A model generated the notes under the pieces. The model saw only the letters and a list, made by a program, of their open reading frames with translations, was not told the DNA's origin and made no database searches. Positions 8,501 to 16,000 of a stretch of DNA of 16,000 bases are shown in pieces. How positions within the stretch are numbered: position 1 is the first letter of the stretch; each line of letters starts with the position of its first letter. The stretch covers positions 14,390,001 through 14,406,000 of the forward strand of contig NC_135566.1 in the NCBI RefSeq assembly GCF_964340395.1, read 5' to 3'. The translations under genes were made by a program, and so were the position numbers. Source of the stretch: Glandiceps talaboti (Eukaryota; Hemichordata; Enteropneusta; Spengelidae).

Positions 8501-11500
8501 TATGAAGGGAGACAGAATACATGATGTTCAAAAAGACTGCATAGCCATCATCAGTGTGTTGGACAAAGATAAAACATTTTTGTGTAACGAGCACAAAAAA
8601 ACAAAACTAGTGTATGAGAAAAAAAAGGGGAAGTATCATGCATCTGAAGACACGCTGTTTGCCCTTGCCTGGGAGGTAGACGGTTATGATAAATTAATAA
8701 AGGAAAATAGTAACCTGAGACGCACAGTTGAGATCTTCAGTGGTGAAGTGGGTGAAGCGCCAATGACTCTGGCTGTTTTCCGAAGCAGAATGAAGGTCTA
8801 CTTGAAGAATGTGGCCAGTAAAGAAAGGGATGCTGCCAGTCATCTTATGATTTTTATGATAAGTGATGAACTTAGAAACATGAAACCATATGCATTACCA
8901 GTACGCCTTCTGCCCTGTGGTGTCATCAAGGACAACACAATGCGTGTCCTAAAGAATACCGTAAAAGATAGCATGATTGCTATAGGAATGATTGTTGTAG
9001 GTTGGTTGCATCATGTTTCATATATTTACCTGCATTCAAACAGTATACACAATGATTGTTGTCATAATTTAAAAGTAATTAAGTGCAATGTACATTTGTG
9101 TCCACCTCTTTCTTAATATTATTGTATAAATTCGTTCACTCATACATACTCTTAGTACAGTCAAAATTTTATCTTCATAAACCTGTAGAACACAGTTGTT
9201 TTAGAAAACATGAAGTTCTGTTACTTTAATATTACCAATTTTTTGTGGTCAAATTCCTTACATATGTCCTTTTTTTGTGTTTTGTTAGGTTTTGTGACAG
9301 ATGGTGAGTGGAACTCACTGAGGACGATGGGTACTGAGAGACCGGTATCAATTATACAGCTTATGATGGAAGCAAAATCAAATGCACGACAAACATCTGT
9401 AAATGCAATCAAAATGTATTTGACCATGGATGAAGGTAACTGAATTGCTGCTAAAGCACAATGTATCACCACAGCAGAAATGTAACACATTCTTTGCTGC
9501 TCTGTACCAAAGGACCTATTGTTTTTTTAATTTATCAATCTCGAAATTACAATAGCTAGTTGAAAAAATCATGTTGGAGGAGCAAGTAGTAGAGGTACAA
9601 GACAATCCTAATATTATTTATCAAAACAGTGCCATAAAATGTAAATATTCTCCCTCGTTACCAAAATGTCCTGCTTCTAGGGTAGTTTGTAGCCAAATTT
9701 TAGTACTAGACTACTGTAAAGTGTAGGTACTAGTAAGTACACGTGCAGGCTTATATGATACAAATACAGTAATGGAGGGGACTGAAAATTTGTTAGAAAT
9801 GATTTTAACACCATTTACAGAAAGACACATTCTATTTATGTACTAATATATACAGAAGGACATACGCCACTCCTCCAACACGATGCAATTCCATTACAAG
9901 ATGTTCAGTGGTTATGGGGTTTGATACGAAATGAAGGAAAATCATTTGATGAAGCTATATATGCACTCAGGAAAAAGATGTATCCAGATCAGTATGAACC
10001 AAGACCATGGACACCAGGTATGGTAATAACTTCAGTATGTATAGATGATACTACATTTTTTGGGATAAATAACTGTTGAAAACATTGGATTTTTTTTTTG
10101 CTTCCCATACATCAACAAAATGAATGACATTTTTTATCAGTTTCATTGCTACTACCATTTTCAATGTGCTACATTCATTAACTTTCATTATGTTAATAGG
10201 TCAAGCAGAGTCTGTAACTGATTGCCTGAAGTCAATTCTTGCCACTTATATCTTCCGTTGGAAAGTTCATAACTATTCACAGAATGGTGTTGACTTTGAG
10301 AAATATCTATATGTACCAGAGTTGGATTCACAAACACAAGAATACCATATGGATAGAGAGGACCATGGCCATCTTCTGAAACGTTTAACTACATGCCTTA
10401 GGAATGGCGCAATACCAGATGTAGACTCACAGAGGTATTGACATCAAATCCAATACATTATATTTTGACTGTAAATCTGTTCTCATCATAATATATAAAC
10501 TACCCTGGCATATTTACTTCCTTTCAATCTTTTGAAATAAATAATTTATATGGTTTGAAAAACATGATAAGACAAATTAACCATGTAATCACATCACTAG
10601 GCTTTGATTGTCATGTCATCTACTGCTAAAGCACAGCATTACCCAATGGTTTCGAAACAATATTTATACTGTATGTACATGATTTAGTGACTCACTGTTG
10701 TTTGTATTCATCTTTCAATAACAGATGGGCAGAAGCTATGAAAGATCCAAACACTGGACTAACGTTCACTGCTGTAACTGGTAAAAGGAAACAATCTGTC
10801 GGGGATTGTGAAAGCATGTTTTCTGTTGGTGTGATTCACTTCTTTGAAAGGATGGGATATACAAACGAGAAAAGGTTGGTTGTTTGGTTTTGTTACAGTA
10901 CTATCTTCCCCTACCTCCTTGCAGAATTTGCTAACATAGGTTTCAGATTATCATACTTATGTTATTCAAACCACAATGACATTAATGTTCAAACAATAGA
11001 ATTGCTCATAAAATACGACTAATGTTTTGCTTAGATTTGCAGAAATAGTTTTGAACTGGCACAAAGCAACAGATGGCCGTGGTATTAATGAACAGACAAG
11101 GAATGATTACAATGAGAGAATGTTGAATTATATCCTGGAAGATTGGATGCCTTACCGAAATGAAGTCCCTGGGTTTTCTTACTTAGATGTAAATAGGTAA
11201 TCATAATTCTCCAACCATAAAACCCTACACATCTCTAAAACCAACATTGTAATATGTCAAAGAGTGTACAGATATGCTGTACAGTACATCACAAATTTTA
11301 TAACAGAAATACACATGTTATTTTGAGACATACAAGACACATTTATCTGAGAGCCATTAGATTTTTATCGTACTCTTAATGATTTCTTAATAACTTCATC
11401 ATGCCACTTAGATGGCTTACTAATTAGGAGTCGCATGTAATGCCCGGGCCTATACCATTGCAGTTTGTAAAAAATTTCTGCTATTCTACACTTTAATACA

Positions 11501-13616
11501 TTTAAAAATGGTAACACATATTTGGTTAATTCTTTTGGAATATACCCAATTCTAACTTCCCCAAACTTTGATGTTGTTATCATGACTGCCACTGCATTTG
11601 TATCAAAAACATTAGAAGGCTCATGGCGTAAAAACACTTCAGCATTGTGTCGTTCCTCTGCACTTTTCTTCAAGTGGTAAAGCACATCCTGTTGCATCTC
11701 TGTGAATGTAACGCCAACCACTTTGAAGGGCAGTGTGTGTGGTTTGTCAGGAGAATACATGTCGTCTGGGTTGGCAACATAAATGTCATCACCAGTAGCC
11801 TCACTGCTGCTGCTATATGCAGACCTAGCTGTTTGGCTACTTGATGACGAATTTGAAACACTTGAAGTGGTGCTGTAGTCATCGGGCAAATCACAATAAG
11901 TGAAATCCCACGTCCACAGAACTTTGTAAGTGACATTTGCTATCACAATGTCACAAAAACTTGTGACACAAACATCACAGGGCAAGTCTGCTGATAGAAT
12001 AGCACTGTCTTCAGCGTTGAATAGAACTGGAAGGTTATTGACATCTTTGATATCCCCCAGTCCTTTCAAAAAATTTACTGTTAGTACAGGGAATGATGGG
12101 ATGGTCCATCTGATCGTACCATCGATTTGTGTAATTCTGACTTGCAGGATATTGCGTAACTGTTGTCTAGTTAAATGTCTTGTTATGTCAGATATACTGG
12201 TGTCTGTTCCTGGGTCATACGATGAGTCTGTCATATCTGCAAAGACATTAAAAAGAAACTTTTGAGATATGAAAAAATTGTCAATCATCATTACTATTAG
12301 CAACAAAAAGTACGAAAATTTAAAGCACTCTTGTCTATGTTGTACCTATAGCAAATTAAGTGCTGCTTTTGGTTCATCACTGTACTTGCAACAACTGTAA
12401 TTTCAGTATATTTTTTTTAAAAGTTTACGCATACAATGTATCTGACATTTTACAGGAAACCTGGCATCAAGTGAGGAATCAATTTTTTCTGGTTTTTTTT
12501 TGTATTCTGTTAGTCATTTGTTACGGCGTGTACACATACATAAAATACAAAGGGGGAACATTAAGTATGGATTTGGAGAGTCATTTCATGATTTAACCTA
12601 CAATTGTGAGTTCTAATCAAGTTTGCTCACATCATGAGAGACTTGTGTAACTGCCTGTTTGGTAAGATCCAACCACATACGTACTCCCATCTTTATCACA
12701 GTATATCATTTCTGTATTTCTGAATATTCAGTTTGCAACCATATAATACATCTGGGTTTTATATTGCAAGTTTGACACTTCAAATGTAATGTACATTGCA
12801 TCTAACCTCAACAAAACATAAAAAAGTTCTCATTTGCTTTTTCAACATGTCTAAGTTATAGCAAACAGTTACATCAATCCATTAATGTATTTCATTTTTT
12901 TAGACCTATAAAAGGAATAAGGGGACTGACAAGAGAGGTCGTTATTGGGCTTATTGCCAACATCGAAAGCCAAGAACTGCGAAGGAGGGTTTCCCAAAAT
13001 CGTAATTTACCCCCTGAACATCCAAGGGCTGGTACATCAGATGACGTGGAATCATTCATATCTCTATTACATCACATGCTAGGGCCTATATTTGACCACA
13101 AGAAGTTGAAAGAGAATTACAGGTTTGTGATGACTTTTGCTGGCTATCCCGCGACTCAGGTTTTGGATTTCATAACTGAAGTGTACATGCTAATAGTATT
13201 GGATGGAAAACTGTACTGCTCATCTCAAAAGGGACATTATAATATGTGGATGTAAGATGTCACTGCATGCATCTCACCCTTGCAATGTATTGATACTTTG
13301 TAGCAGTGTCATAAATAACCATGTGTAATTTCTTTTCAGGAAAATTTGCTATGAATATGAGAAACGAATTGACAAGAATTTGCCATATTACTATTATCTG
13401 GGACCAAATCAAAGATATACTGAAGACCCGTTACCAAGTTTTAATGAGTCATCAAAGAGAGGGACAGAACGCCTAGACAAAGTGAGGTTTACAAGATTTT
13501 CAGATCCAGGTATTGATGTCCCAAACAGAACACAGCTACCAAGAAGAGGTGCAAGAACCATTCGGGACCAGTTTCATCGTACTCAGGAAGCATTCCCCCC
13601 ACCTCCAACATTATAA
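5392..13616 (+). CDS. Myb/SANT-domain protein with DDE-transposase-like C-terminal half, 13 exons
   Basis: Exons: 5392-5553, 5925-6099, 6585-7319, 7555-7775, 7920-8006, 8307-9000, 9289-9435, 9856-10017, 10200-10434, 10725-10874, 11035-11196, 12904-13122 and 13340-13616. All introns are GT-AG, all phases join, and the total is 3426 nt (1141 aa). Residues ~58-135 form a Myb/SANT-like domain (W61, W86, W95). Residues 240-253 hold PRMPLDRMPFPLIE. Later motifs are WSGDIDLGDG (497-506), VTDGEWNSL (694-702), DREDHGHLLKR (846-856) and GTSDDVESF (1020-1028). D696, D849 and E1026 could be the catalytic triad of an RNase H fold, because DxxHLLK recalls P-element-type transposases. I recall similar uncharacterised proteins in other invertebrates but cannot name the family. 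It is intact, so it is either an active transposase or a domesticated gene. The exon chain is secure; the catalytic assignment is inference. Confidence 0.82.
5561..5607. repeat. (GTT)n and poly-T tract in intron 1
   Basis: Repeated GTT units beginning eight bases after the exon 1 donor run into about 20 T. Slippage here would not affect the coding sequence. Confidence 0.9.
5621..5670. repeat. Short hairpin nested in a direct repeat, intron 1
   Basis: TGGTCTGTACATGGAA occurs at 5621-5636 and again at 5655-5670. Between them CATGGAAGTAG (5630-5640) and CTACTTCCATG (5646-5656) form a perfect 11-bp stem with a 5-nt loop. Confidence 0.8.
5925..6099 (+). CDS. Exon 2: Myb/SANT-like DNA-binding domain
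   Basis: Acceptor TTGTGACAG precedes the exon and GTAACA follows it. It encodes W-T-V-E-E at residues 61-65, then W86 and W95 (FWGKCAEYI). This is the tryptophan spacing of Myb/SANT or trihelix-type domains, in which the third helix contacts DNA. The exon ends in phase 1 and joins RTD-MACRERCRKYLG in exon 3, completing the third helix. Such domains are common at the N-termini of transposases and of transcription factors derived from them. Confidence 0.8.
6585..7319 (+). CDS. Exon 3: end of the SANT domain and a conserved-looking central domain
   Basis: The acceptor AAAATGTTTTTCAG restores the Asp codon split from exon 2. The open frame continues upstream of it, but the SANT sequence reads through only with this acceptor. 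Residues 113-358 run from the SANT third helix through a mainly helical region to PRMPLDRMPFPLIE (240-253) and an acidic linker (SLDEDDLG). Enzymatic residues are not obvious. The exon ends CAG before GTTTGT in phase 1. Confidence 0.85.
7555..7775 (+). CDS. Exon 4: Ser/Thr/Gln-rich linker
   Basis: Acceptor CATTGTCAG and donor GAT|GTAAGT define a phase 1 to phase 0 exon of 221 nt. Residues 359-431 are rich in Ser, Thr and Gln with no recognisable motif, so this is probably a flexible linker between the DNA-binding part and the catalytic-like part. Confidence 0.8.
7920..8006 (+). CDS. Exon 5: short basic exon
   Basis: This is an 87-nt phase-0 exon between TTGTTTCAG and GTAGTC, encoding residues 432-460 with several Lys and Arg. 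It joins both neighbours without a shift. The donor is weaker than its neighbours'. Confidence 0.7.
8307..9000 (+). CDS. Exon 6: start of the putative catalytic half
   Basis: Residues 461-692 begin VKMLHKAKQSN. They include WWIKADACD (476-484) and WSGDIDLGDG (497-506), then a helical region with a Cys/His cluster (FLCNEH). The exon ends in the hydrophobic strand IAIGMIVVG, which continues into the TDGE motif of exon 7. The donor is at GTAG|GTTGGT, although the frame stays open past it for a further 38 codons in the intron. D481, D500 or D502 are alternative candidates for the first catalytic acid. Confidence 0.85.
9289..9435 (+). CDS. Exon 7: TDGEWNS motif
   Basis: The acceptor TTTTGTTAG has a strong pyrimidine tract, and donor GAAG|GTAACT closes the 147-nt exon. 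The start, VTDGEWNSLRTMG, follows directly on the hydrophobic strand of exon 6. A hydrophobic strand ending in Asp is the layout of the first catalytic Asp (here D696) in RNase H-fold transposases. The rest is helical, consistent with the helix that follows. Confidence 0.85.
9856..10017 (+). CDS. Exon 8: helical segment
   Basis: This 162-nt exon runs between TATACAG and CCAG|GTATGG. Residues 742-794 hold DVQWLWGLIRN and a basic YALRKKMYPDQYEPRPWTP segment. There are no acidic motifs of note. Both junctions are phase 1. Confidence 0.85.
10200..10434 (+). CDS. Exon 9: DxxHLLK motif
   Basis: Acceptor TATGTTAATAG and donor AGAG|GTATTG bound 235 nt. The exon encodes FEKYLYVPELD and then DREDHGHLLKRL (846-857). 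D849-x-x-H852-L-L-K resembles the motif holding the second catalytic Asp in P-element/THAP9-type transposases, where DPPHLLK is typical. It exits in phase 2. Confidence 0.85.
10725..10874 (+). CDS. Exon 10
   Basis: The exon runs between CTTTCAATAACAG and AAAAG|GTTGGT and encodes residues 874-922. It includes TFTAVTGKRKQSVGDCESMF and an aromatic helix (GVIHFFERMGY). It falls in what would be the insertion between the second Asp and the final Glu. Confidence 0.85.
11035..11196 (+). CDS. Exon 11
   Basis: The exon runs between TTTTGCTTAG and AATAG|GTAATC, with residues 924-976. It includes NWHKATDGRG and LNYILEDWMPYRN and is mostly helical. The next intron is the one that holds the antisense HIRAN gene. 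Confidence 0.88.
11197..12903 (+). other. Intron 11, containing the antisense HIRAN gene
   Basis: This is the longest intron of the gene (1707 nt), bounded by GTAATC and a T-rich acceptor ending TTTTTTTAG. The HIRAN reading frame fills its first half on the opposite strand. The remainder (about 12300-12900) shows no convincing exon on either strand, apart from room for a 5' untranslated exon of the HIRAN gene. Confidence 0.75.
11365..12234 (-). CDS. HIRAN-domain protein, antisense within an intron
   Basis: This is a 289-aa frame from an ATG at 12234. The frame stays open for 24 codons further upstream, but TTTTTAATGTCTTTGCAG directly before the ATG looks like a splice acceptor at 12236, so a 5' exon probably exists. 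The N-terminal ~120 residues are unrecognised. A Ser-rich acidic linker follows (~120-165). Residues ~168-272 fit a HIRAN domain: FKVVGV, FLRHEPSNVFDTNAVAV, then IGYIPKELTKYVLPFL. HIRAN domains bind DNA, notably 3' single-strand ends in HLTF, and are usually attached to helicases or nucleases. Here it stands alone. It may assist the putative transposase around it. The domain call is firm; the role is inference. Confidence 0.88.
   Translation of the reverse strand: MTDSSYDPGTDTSISDITRHLTRQQLRNILQVRITQIDGTIRWTIPSFPVLTVNFLKGLGDIKDVNNLPVLFNAEDSAILSADLPCDVCVTSFCDIVIANVTYKVLWTWDFTYCDLPDDYSTTSSVSNSSSSSQTARSAYSSSSEATGDDIYVANPDDMYSPDKPHTLPFKVVGVTFTEMQQDVLYHLKKSAEERHNAEVFLRHEPSNVFDTNAVAVMITTSKFGEVRIGYIPKELTKYVLPFLNVLKCRIAEIFYKLQWYRPGHYMRLLISKPSKWHDEVIKKSLRVR
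12904..13122 (+). CDS. Exon 12: GTSDDVESF motif
   Basis: Residues 978-1049 begin PIKGIRGLTREVV, continue through NLPPEHPRAGTSDDVESFIS and end KENYR before GTTTGT. The D-D-x-E-x-F pattern resembles the segment holding the last catalytic Glu in hAT-, P- and KDZ-type transposases (here E1026). The frame runs on past the donor, but only the splice joins the final exon. Confidence 0.88.
13340..13616 (+). CDS. Exon 13: C-terminus and stop
   Basis: Acceptor TTTCTTTTCAG opens the exon, which encodes residues 1051-1141 and ends at TAA (13614-13616). It includes a KNLPYYYYLG segment and an Arg-rich tail with LPRRGARTIRDQFHR, ending in a run of Pro. The basic tail could contact DNA or serve for nuclear import. 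Confidence 0.88.
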
Positions 13617-14696
13617 TATGTCAAGTGTTTGATGTACAATTTATCAAACTTTTGCTAACGGTATAATATTCAATGGTTGCCAACTGAATATTAATGACAG
13701 CTGTGGTACACTGGAATGTATAAAATGTTTGTACTTCTGTGTAGTCAGTGTGCAACCTTTTAATACATTATTCCCCTCACTCCCATAGTTCTATAGCCCT
13801 TAACATGGATACCATATAAAGTCACAACTCAGGTTGATTTTTCTCTTGAAGCACCAATATTGTTGGTGATTGCAAATTCCTGCAATGGCTCTCCACAACC
13901 CATACTCTGCGAGTGTTTCTATCACTTGGAGTGGCATTCATTTTTGCAATGTTTTCAATTTTGTATGATCAAGACCTGGACATGTACACCACCCCTACTT
14001 GTTATACTTGGCACTAATGCAAATTTTTTGGAAGTATTTGCAAGAAAAAAAAGCTATACAGACAACAAAATAATTACTGAAAGAAGATGCAGGTTGTTTA
14101 TCCAGTAGTACTAAACCTTACCTGTTTCATCAAGGAAACTTTCTGAAATCACAGTATTGTCTACACAGAAGATAGGGGGACTGTCTGGAATACTGGGATT
14201 ATGAGTTAAGATGTACAATAAACAACATGTATAGAAACACTCAAACGACTTTTATGACTTCTGAAATGTGTGAGAGTGCAACATCAAAAATTTGATGTTA
14301 TCATACAGATAAAACATTATTGTAAGCAGTGGTGATGTGGAATACCAATGCAGGCTATAAAGGTGTAACATTGCCATCATTTGGTGACTACAAATTAACA
14401 TGAAACAGTACATAAAAATAAAGTTATTTTCACCAGCCAACAGCATAGGAGAAGGTATTTAAATATACATTTATGAAGAACCTAGTGTTATTTATGGCCT
14501 GGTAATGCAGTCACTGTAATCAGGTATAGTGTATTACCTATACAACAGTTGTCATAACCTACATTTAAAAAAATAGTTACAATTGTATCTAACTTAATGG
14601 TAAGACATAGTGGTGTTTCTGCATTCATTTAGAGTACAGGCTGACTATGACATGAAGTAATAAAATAATATATTAATAGTAATATAATATACAAAC
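13617..14696. other. Convergent intergenic region, 3' UTR and possible last exons
   Basis: Two convergent genes meet here. On the + strand the first canonical AATAAA after the stop is at 14217-14222. On the - strand, 14184-14122 looks exon-like: it follows a CCAG, reads SPPIFCVDNTVISESFLDE in one frame and ends ACAG|GTAAGG. It could belong to the nuclease gene if that gene used a GTATAT donor at 14693 (phase 1) in place of GTTTGT. Open frames around 13815-13950 on the - strand could be terminal coding sequence but carry no recognised motif. No other gene is supported. Confidence 0.35.
14217..14222 (+). terminator. Possible polyadenylation signal AATAAA for the SANT/DDE-like gene
   Basis: This is the first canonical AATAAA on the + strand after the stop codon, about 600 bp downstream. 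A nearer non-canonical signal may be used. Confidence 0.25.
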
Positions 14697-14888
14697 AGTA
14701 AAAGGATACGACCCAGCATAATTGTCATCAGCTGACATGTTGTCAGCTATCAAACGGGTATACATCTTAGTGACGGGGTCAAACACCACTTGTCTGTTAA
14801 ATACACAGAGTGCCTTCAGGAACTGATGTACATACATATCAGGTACTGTTACCTGACGCTGGATATGTTTCCCAATGTTTGGTATTTC
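14697..14888 (-). CDS. Nuclease exon: EXO1-like post-catalytic segment
   Basis: Acceptor TCTGTGTCTAG precedes EIPNIGKHIQRQVTVPDMY. The exon continues through HQFLKALCVFNRQVVFDPVTK and NYAGSYPFT to a GTTTGT donor. The position and wording match the region after the helix-hairpin-helix in EXO1. The donor is the weakest boundary, since a GTATAT four bases on is an alternative. Confidence 0.8.
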
Positions 14889-16000
14889 CTAGACACAGAC
14901 AAAAGTAGTTTGTACTGTAGTGATATATTTAACAATATGATCTGTACATAATCTAATGCATAAAACATGAGATCATTATGATTGTGACATTGTCATTATG
15001 TTAATTAAGTTATATAGTTGCAATAGTACAACACAACCACAACATCCTGAGCCCCACTGAATATAAAATGGTGTCAGACGTTAATTTAAATCTGTGTAAC
15101 TTGTCCATTATGAATGTTGTTGAGGAATGCATGCAAAGATAGCTTTAACTCACCTGAATAATATGTTTGTCCTTAATTGCTCTCATGAAGTGGATCGCCC
15201 TTCTGATTCCTATACCAGGTATTGACTTTAGATAATCGCACCCAGCAAGCACACAGACATTTTGAAATTTGTGAAAAGAAAAATCAAACTCTGGAAATGA
15301 TCTAAACAAATTTGTTTGCTCTATCAGATCACCTAAGCCAGTCTCCTTGTCAAATTTGTAGATAACCTGCAAAACATGAAAGAAATAAAGAAAGTAATAA
15401 ACAAAAAACTCTATTCACCTCAAACAAAATACCACACTTGTAGGCTATGGTTCTGGATTTTTGTCTAATTGACTGTTTATGTTAGTCACAAACATGAATA
15501 ACAATATGAAAGAAATGTCTTACCCTTTGTGCTCCATACACGAGGAGGTCACTGTCTTCACTTATAACATATTCTATAACACCACATTTTGACAAGTATG
15601 CTAGTTGAGCGTCTGCTTCATAAGGTGAGATAAGATAATCTATGTTGGCCTGTTGTATGTGCTATGACAGAAGAAAGGAACAGTTTTTAACAGAGTATCA
15701 TAACAAATGTTAGTGTGTCTGTGTATGATATAGTCAGCCTAACATTATTTAACTAGGAGACATTTTAATCTGACAATACCATTATGGCAAAATGAAAAAA
15801 AATCAAGCCAGGATCTATTGTGCCATAATGGTATTGTCAGATTAAAATCATGCCAGGAATGCCAAGTAGCATAGACATTATTTTATACAGCAGATATCTC
15901 TGGAAAAAAAGAATTGTAAGACAACACTTATGCAACTTTCACCAAAAAAAACTGATTGAAATAAACGAATTCTTACTTTGATGAGCTTTCCCACCATGTC
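14697..16000 (-). CDS. EXO1/FEN1-family (XPG-type) 5' nuclease, partial
   Basis: There are four consecutive exons on the - strand: 16000-15977 (cut by the window edge), 15661-15524, 15366-15154 and 14888-14697. All splice in phase 0, giving 189 codons. The order is the EXO1/FEN1 core: the end of a helix (DMVGKLIK), the XPG-I region SPYEADAQLAYLSKCG, SEDSDLLVYG, then the helix-hairpin-helix region VLAGCDYLKSIPGIG, then TVPDMYVHQFLKA and QVVFDP typical of EXO1. The acidic metal ligands expected here are present (Glu and Asp of YEAD, both Asp of EDSD, Asp of GCDY). EXO1 degrades 5' ends and cleaves flaps in repair. The sequence is rather divergent for a host EXO1 orthologue, so an EXO1-like paralogue or a transposon-borne nuclease is possible. 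The N-terminal domain lies beyond the window and the C-terminus is unresolved. Confidence 0.88.
15154..15366 (-). CDS. Nuclease exon: helix-hairpin-helix region
   Basis: This 71-codon phase-0 exon lies between TTTTGCAG and GTGAGT. It begins VIYKFDKETG and contains VLAGCDYLKSIPGIGI, whose Asp is a metal ligand in the family and whose GIG loop binds duplex DNA. Confidence 0.9.
15524..15661 (-). CDS. Nuclease exon: XPG-I catalytic region
   Basis: This 46-codon phase-0 exon lies between TTCTGTCATAG and GTAAGA. It encodes HIQQANIDYLISPYEADAQ and VISEDSDLLVYGAQR, carrying four of the acidic active-site residues. Confidence 0.92.
15763..15847. repeat. Perfect 27-bp inverted repeat in a nuclease-gene intron
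   Basis: TTTTAATCTGACAATACC with ATTATGGCA (15763-15789) is perfectly inverted at 15821-15847, with a 31-nt loop between. It sits in the intron between the first two nuclease exons seen. It could be a very small foldback element or a transcribed hairpin. No clear target duplication is visible. Confidence 0.9.
15977..16000 (-). CDS. Nuclease exon cut by the window edge
   Basis: The last eight codons of an exon (DMVGKLIK) end at GTAAGA in phase 0. They match the helix preceding the XPG-I region, so the rest of the N-terminal nuclease domain should continue to the right. Confidence 0.75.

Noticed and set aside
12456-12470. 15-nt candidate microexon between TTTTACAG and GTGAGG in intron 11
   Set aside because: It preserves phase, but the protein already joins cleanly from exon 11 to exon 12, and such short AG..GT intervals occur often by chance.
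13860-14108. 82-codon plus-strand frame after the SANT/DDE-like gene
   Set aside because: It lies in the likely 3' UTR, has no domain, and has comparably open frames on the opposite strand.

Overview
The window is eukaryotic and most likely from a marine invertebrate animal. It is AT-rich, its coding exons are split by GT-AG introns, and it holds (AC)n, (CAA)n and (ATC)n microsatellites and several inverted-repeat transposons. No host gene in it is diagnostic enough to fix the species; amphioxus, hemichordates, cnidarians and molluscs all remain possible.

Bases 1-5391 are mostly repeat ground. They open with the 3' end of an unrecognised coding exon (2-223, + strand). A non-autonomous DNA transposon follows (1242-2778) with ~299-bp terminal inverted repeats that are about 98% identical, a 5-bp target duplication TCTAG, and three internal tandem repeats. 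It appears to have inserted into an older symmetrical element (about 1141-3198) that carries a CTAG-bounded hairpin near each end. Gene-poor DNA with microsatellites lies beyond.

Bases 5392-13616 (+) can be reconstructed as one intact 13-exon gene. Every junction is GT-AG, all phases agree, and it totals 3426 nt, giving 1141 aa. The N-terminus is a Myb/SANT-like DNA-binding domain. The C-terminal half contains motifs that resemble the D, D and E positions of RNase H-fold transposases (TDGEWNS, REDHGHLLKR, GTSDDVESF). A YY1-type site lies about 190 bp upstream of the start.

Inside its eleventh intron, on the opposite strand, is a near-intronless gene (11365-12234, -) for a protein with a C-terminal HIRAN domain. 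Converging from the right edge (14697-16000, -) are four consecutive exons of an EXO1/FEN1-family (XPG-type) 5' nuclease. All acidic active-site residues expected in this part are present; the N-terminus lies beyond the window.

The grouping of a SANT/DDE-like transposase candidate, an antisense HIRAN gene and a divergent EXO1-like nuclease within about 11 kb is the main point of interest. It could be one large multi-gene DNA transposon (compare Academ-type elements, which are known to carry XPG nucleases), a domesticated derivative, or chance. The outer ends of such an element are not seen here.
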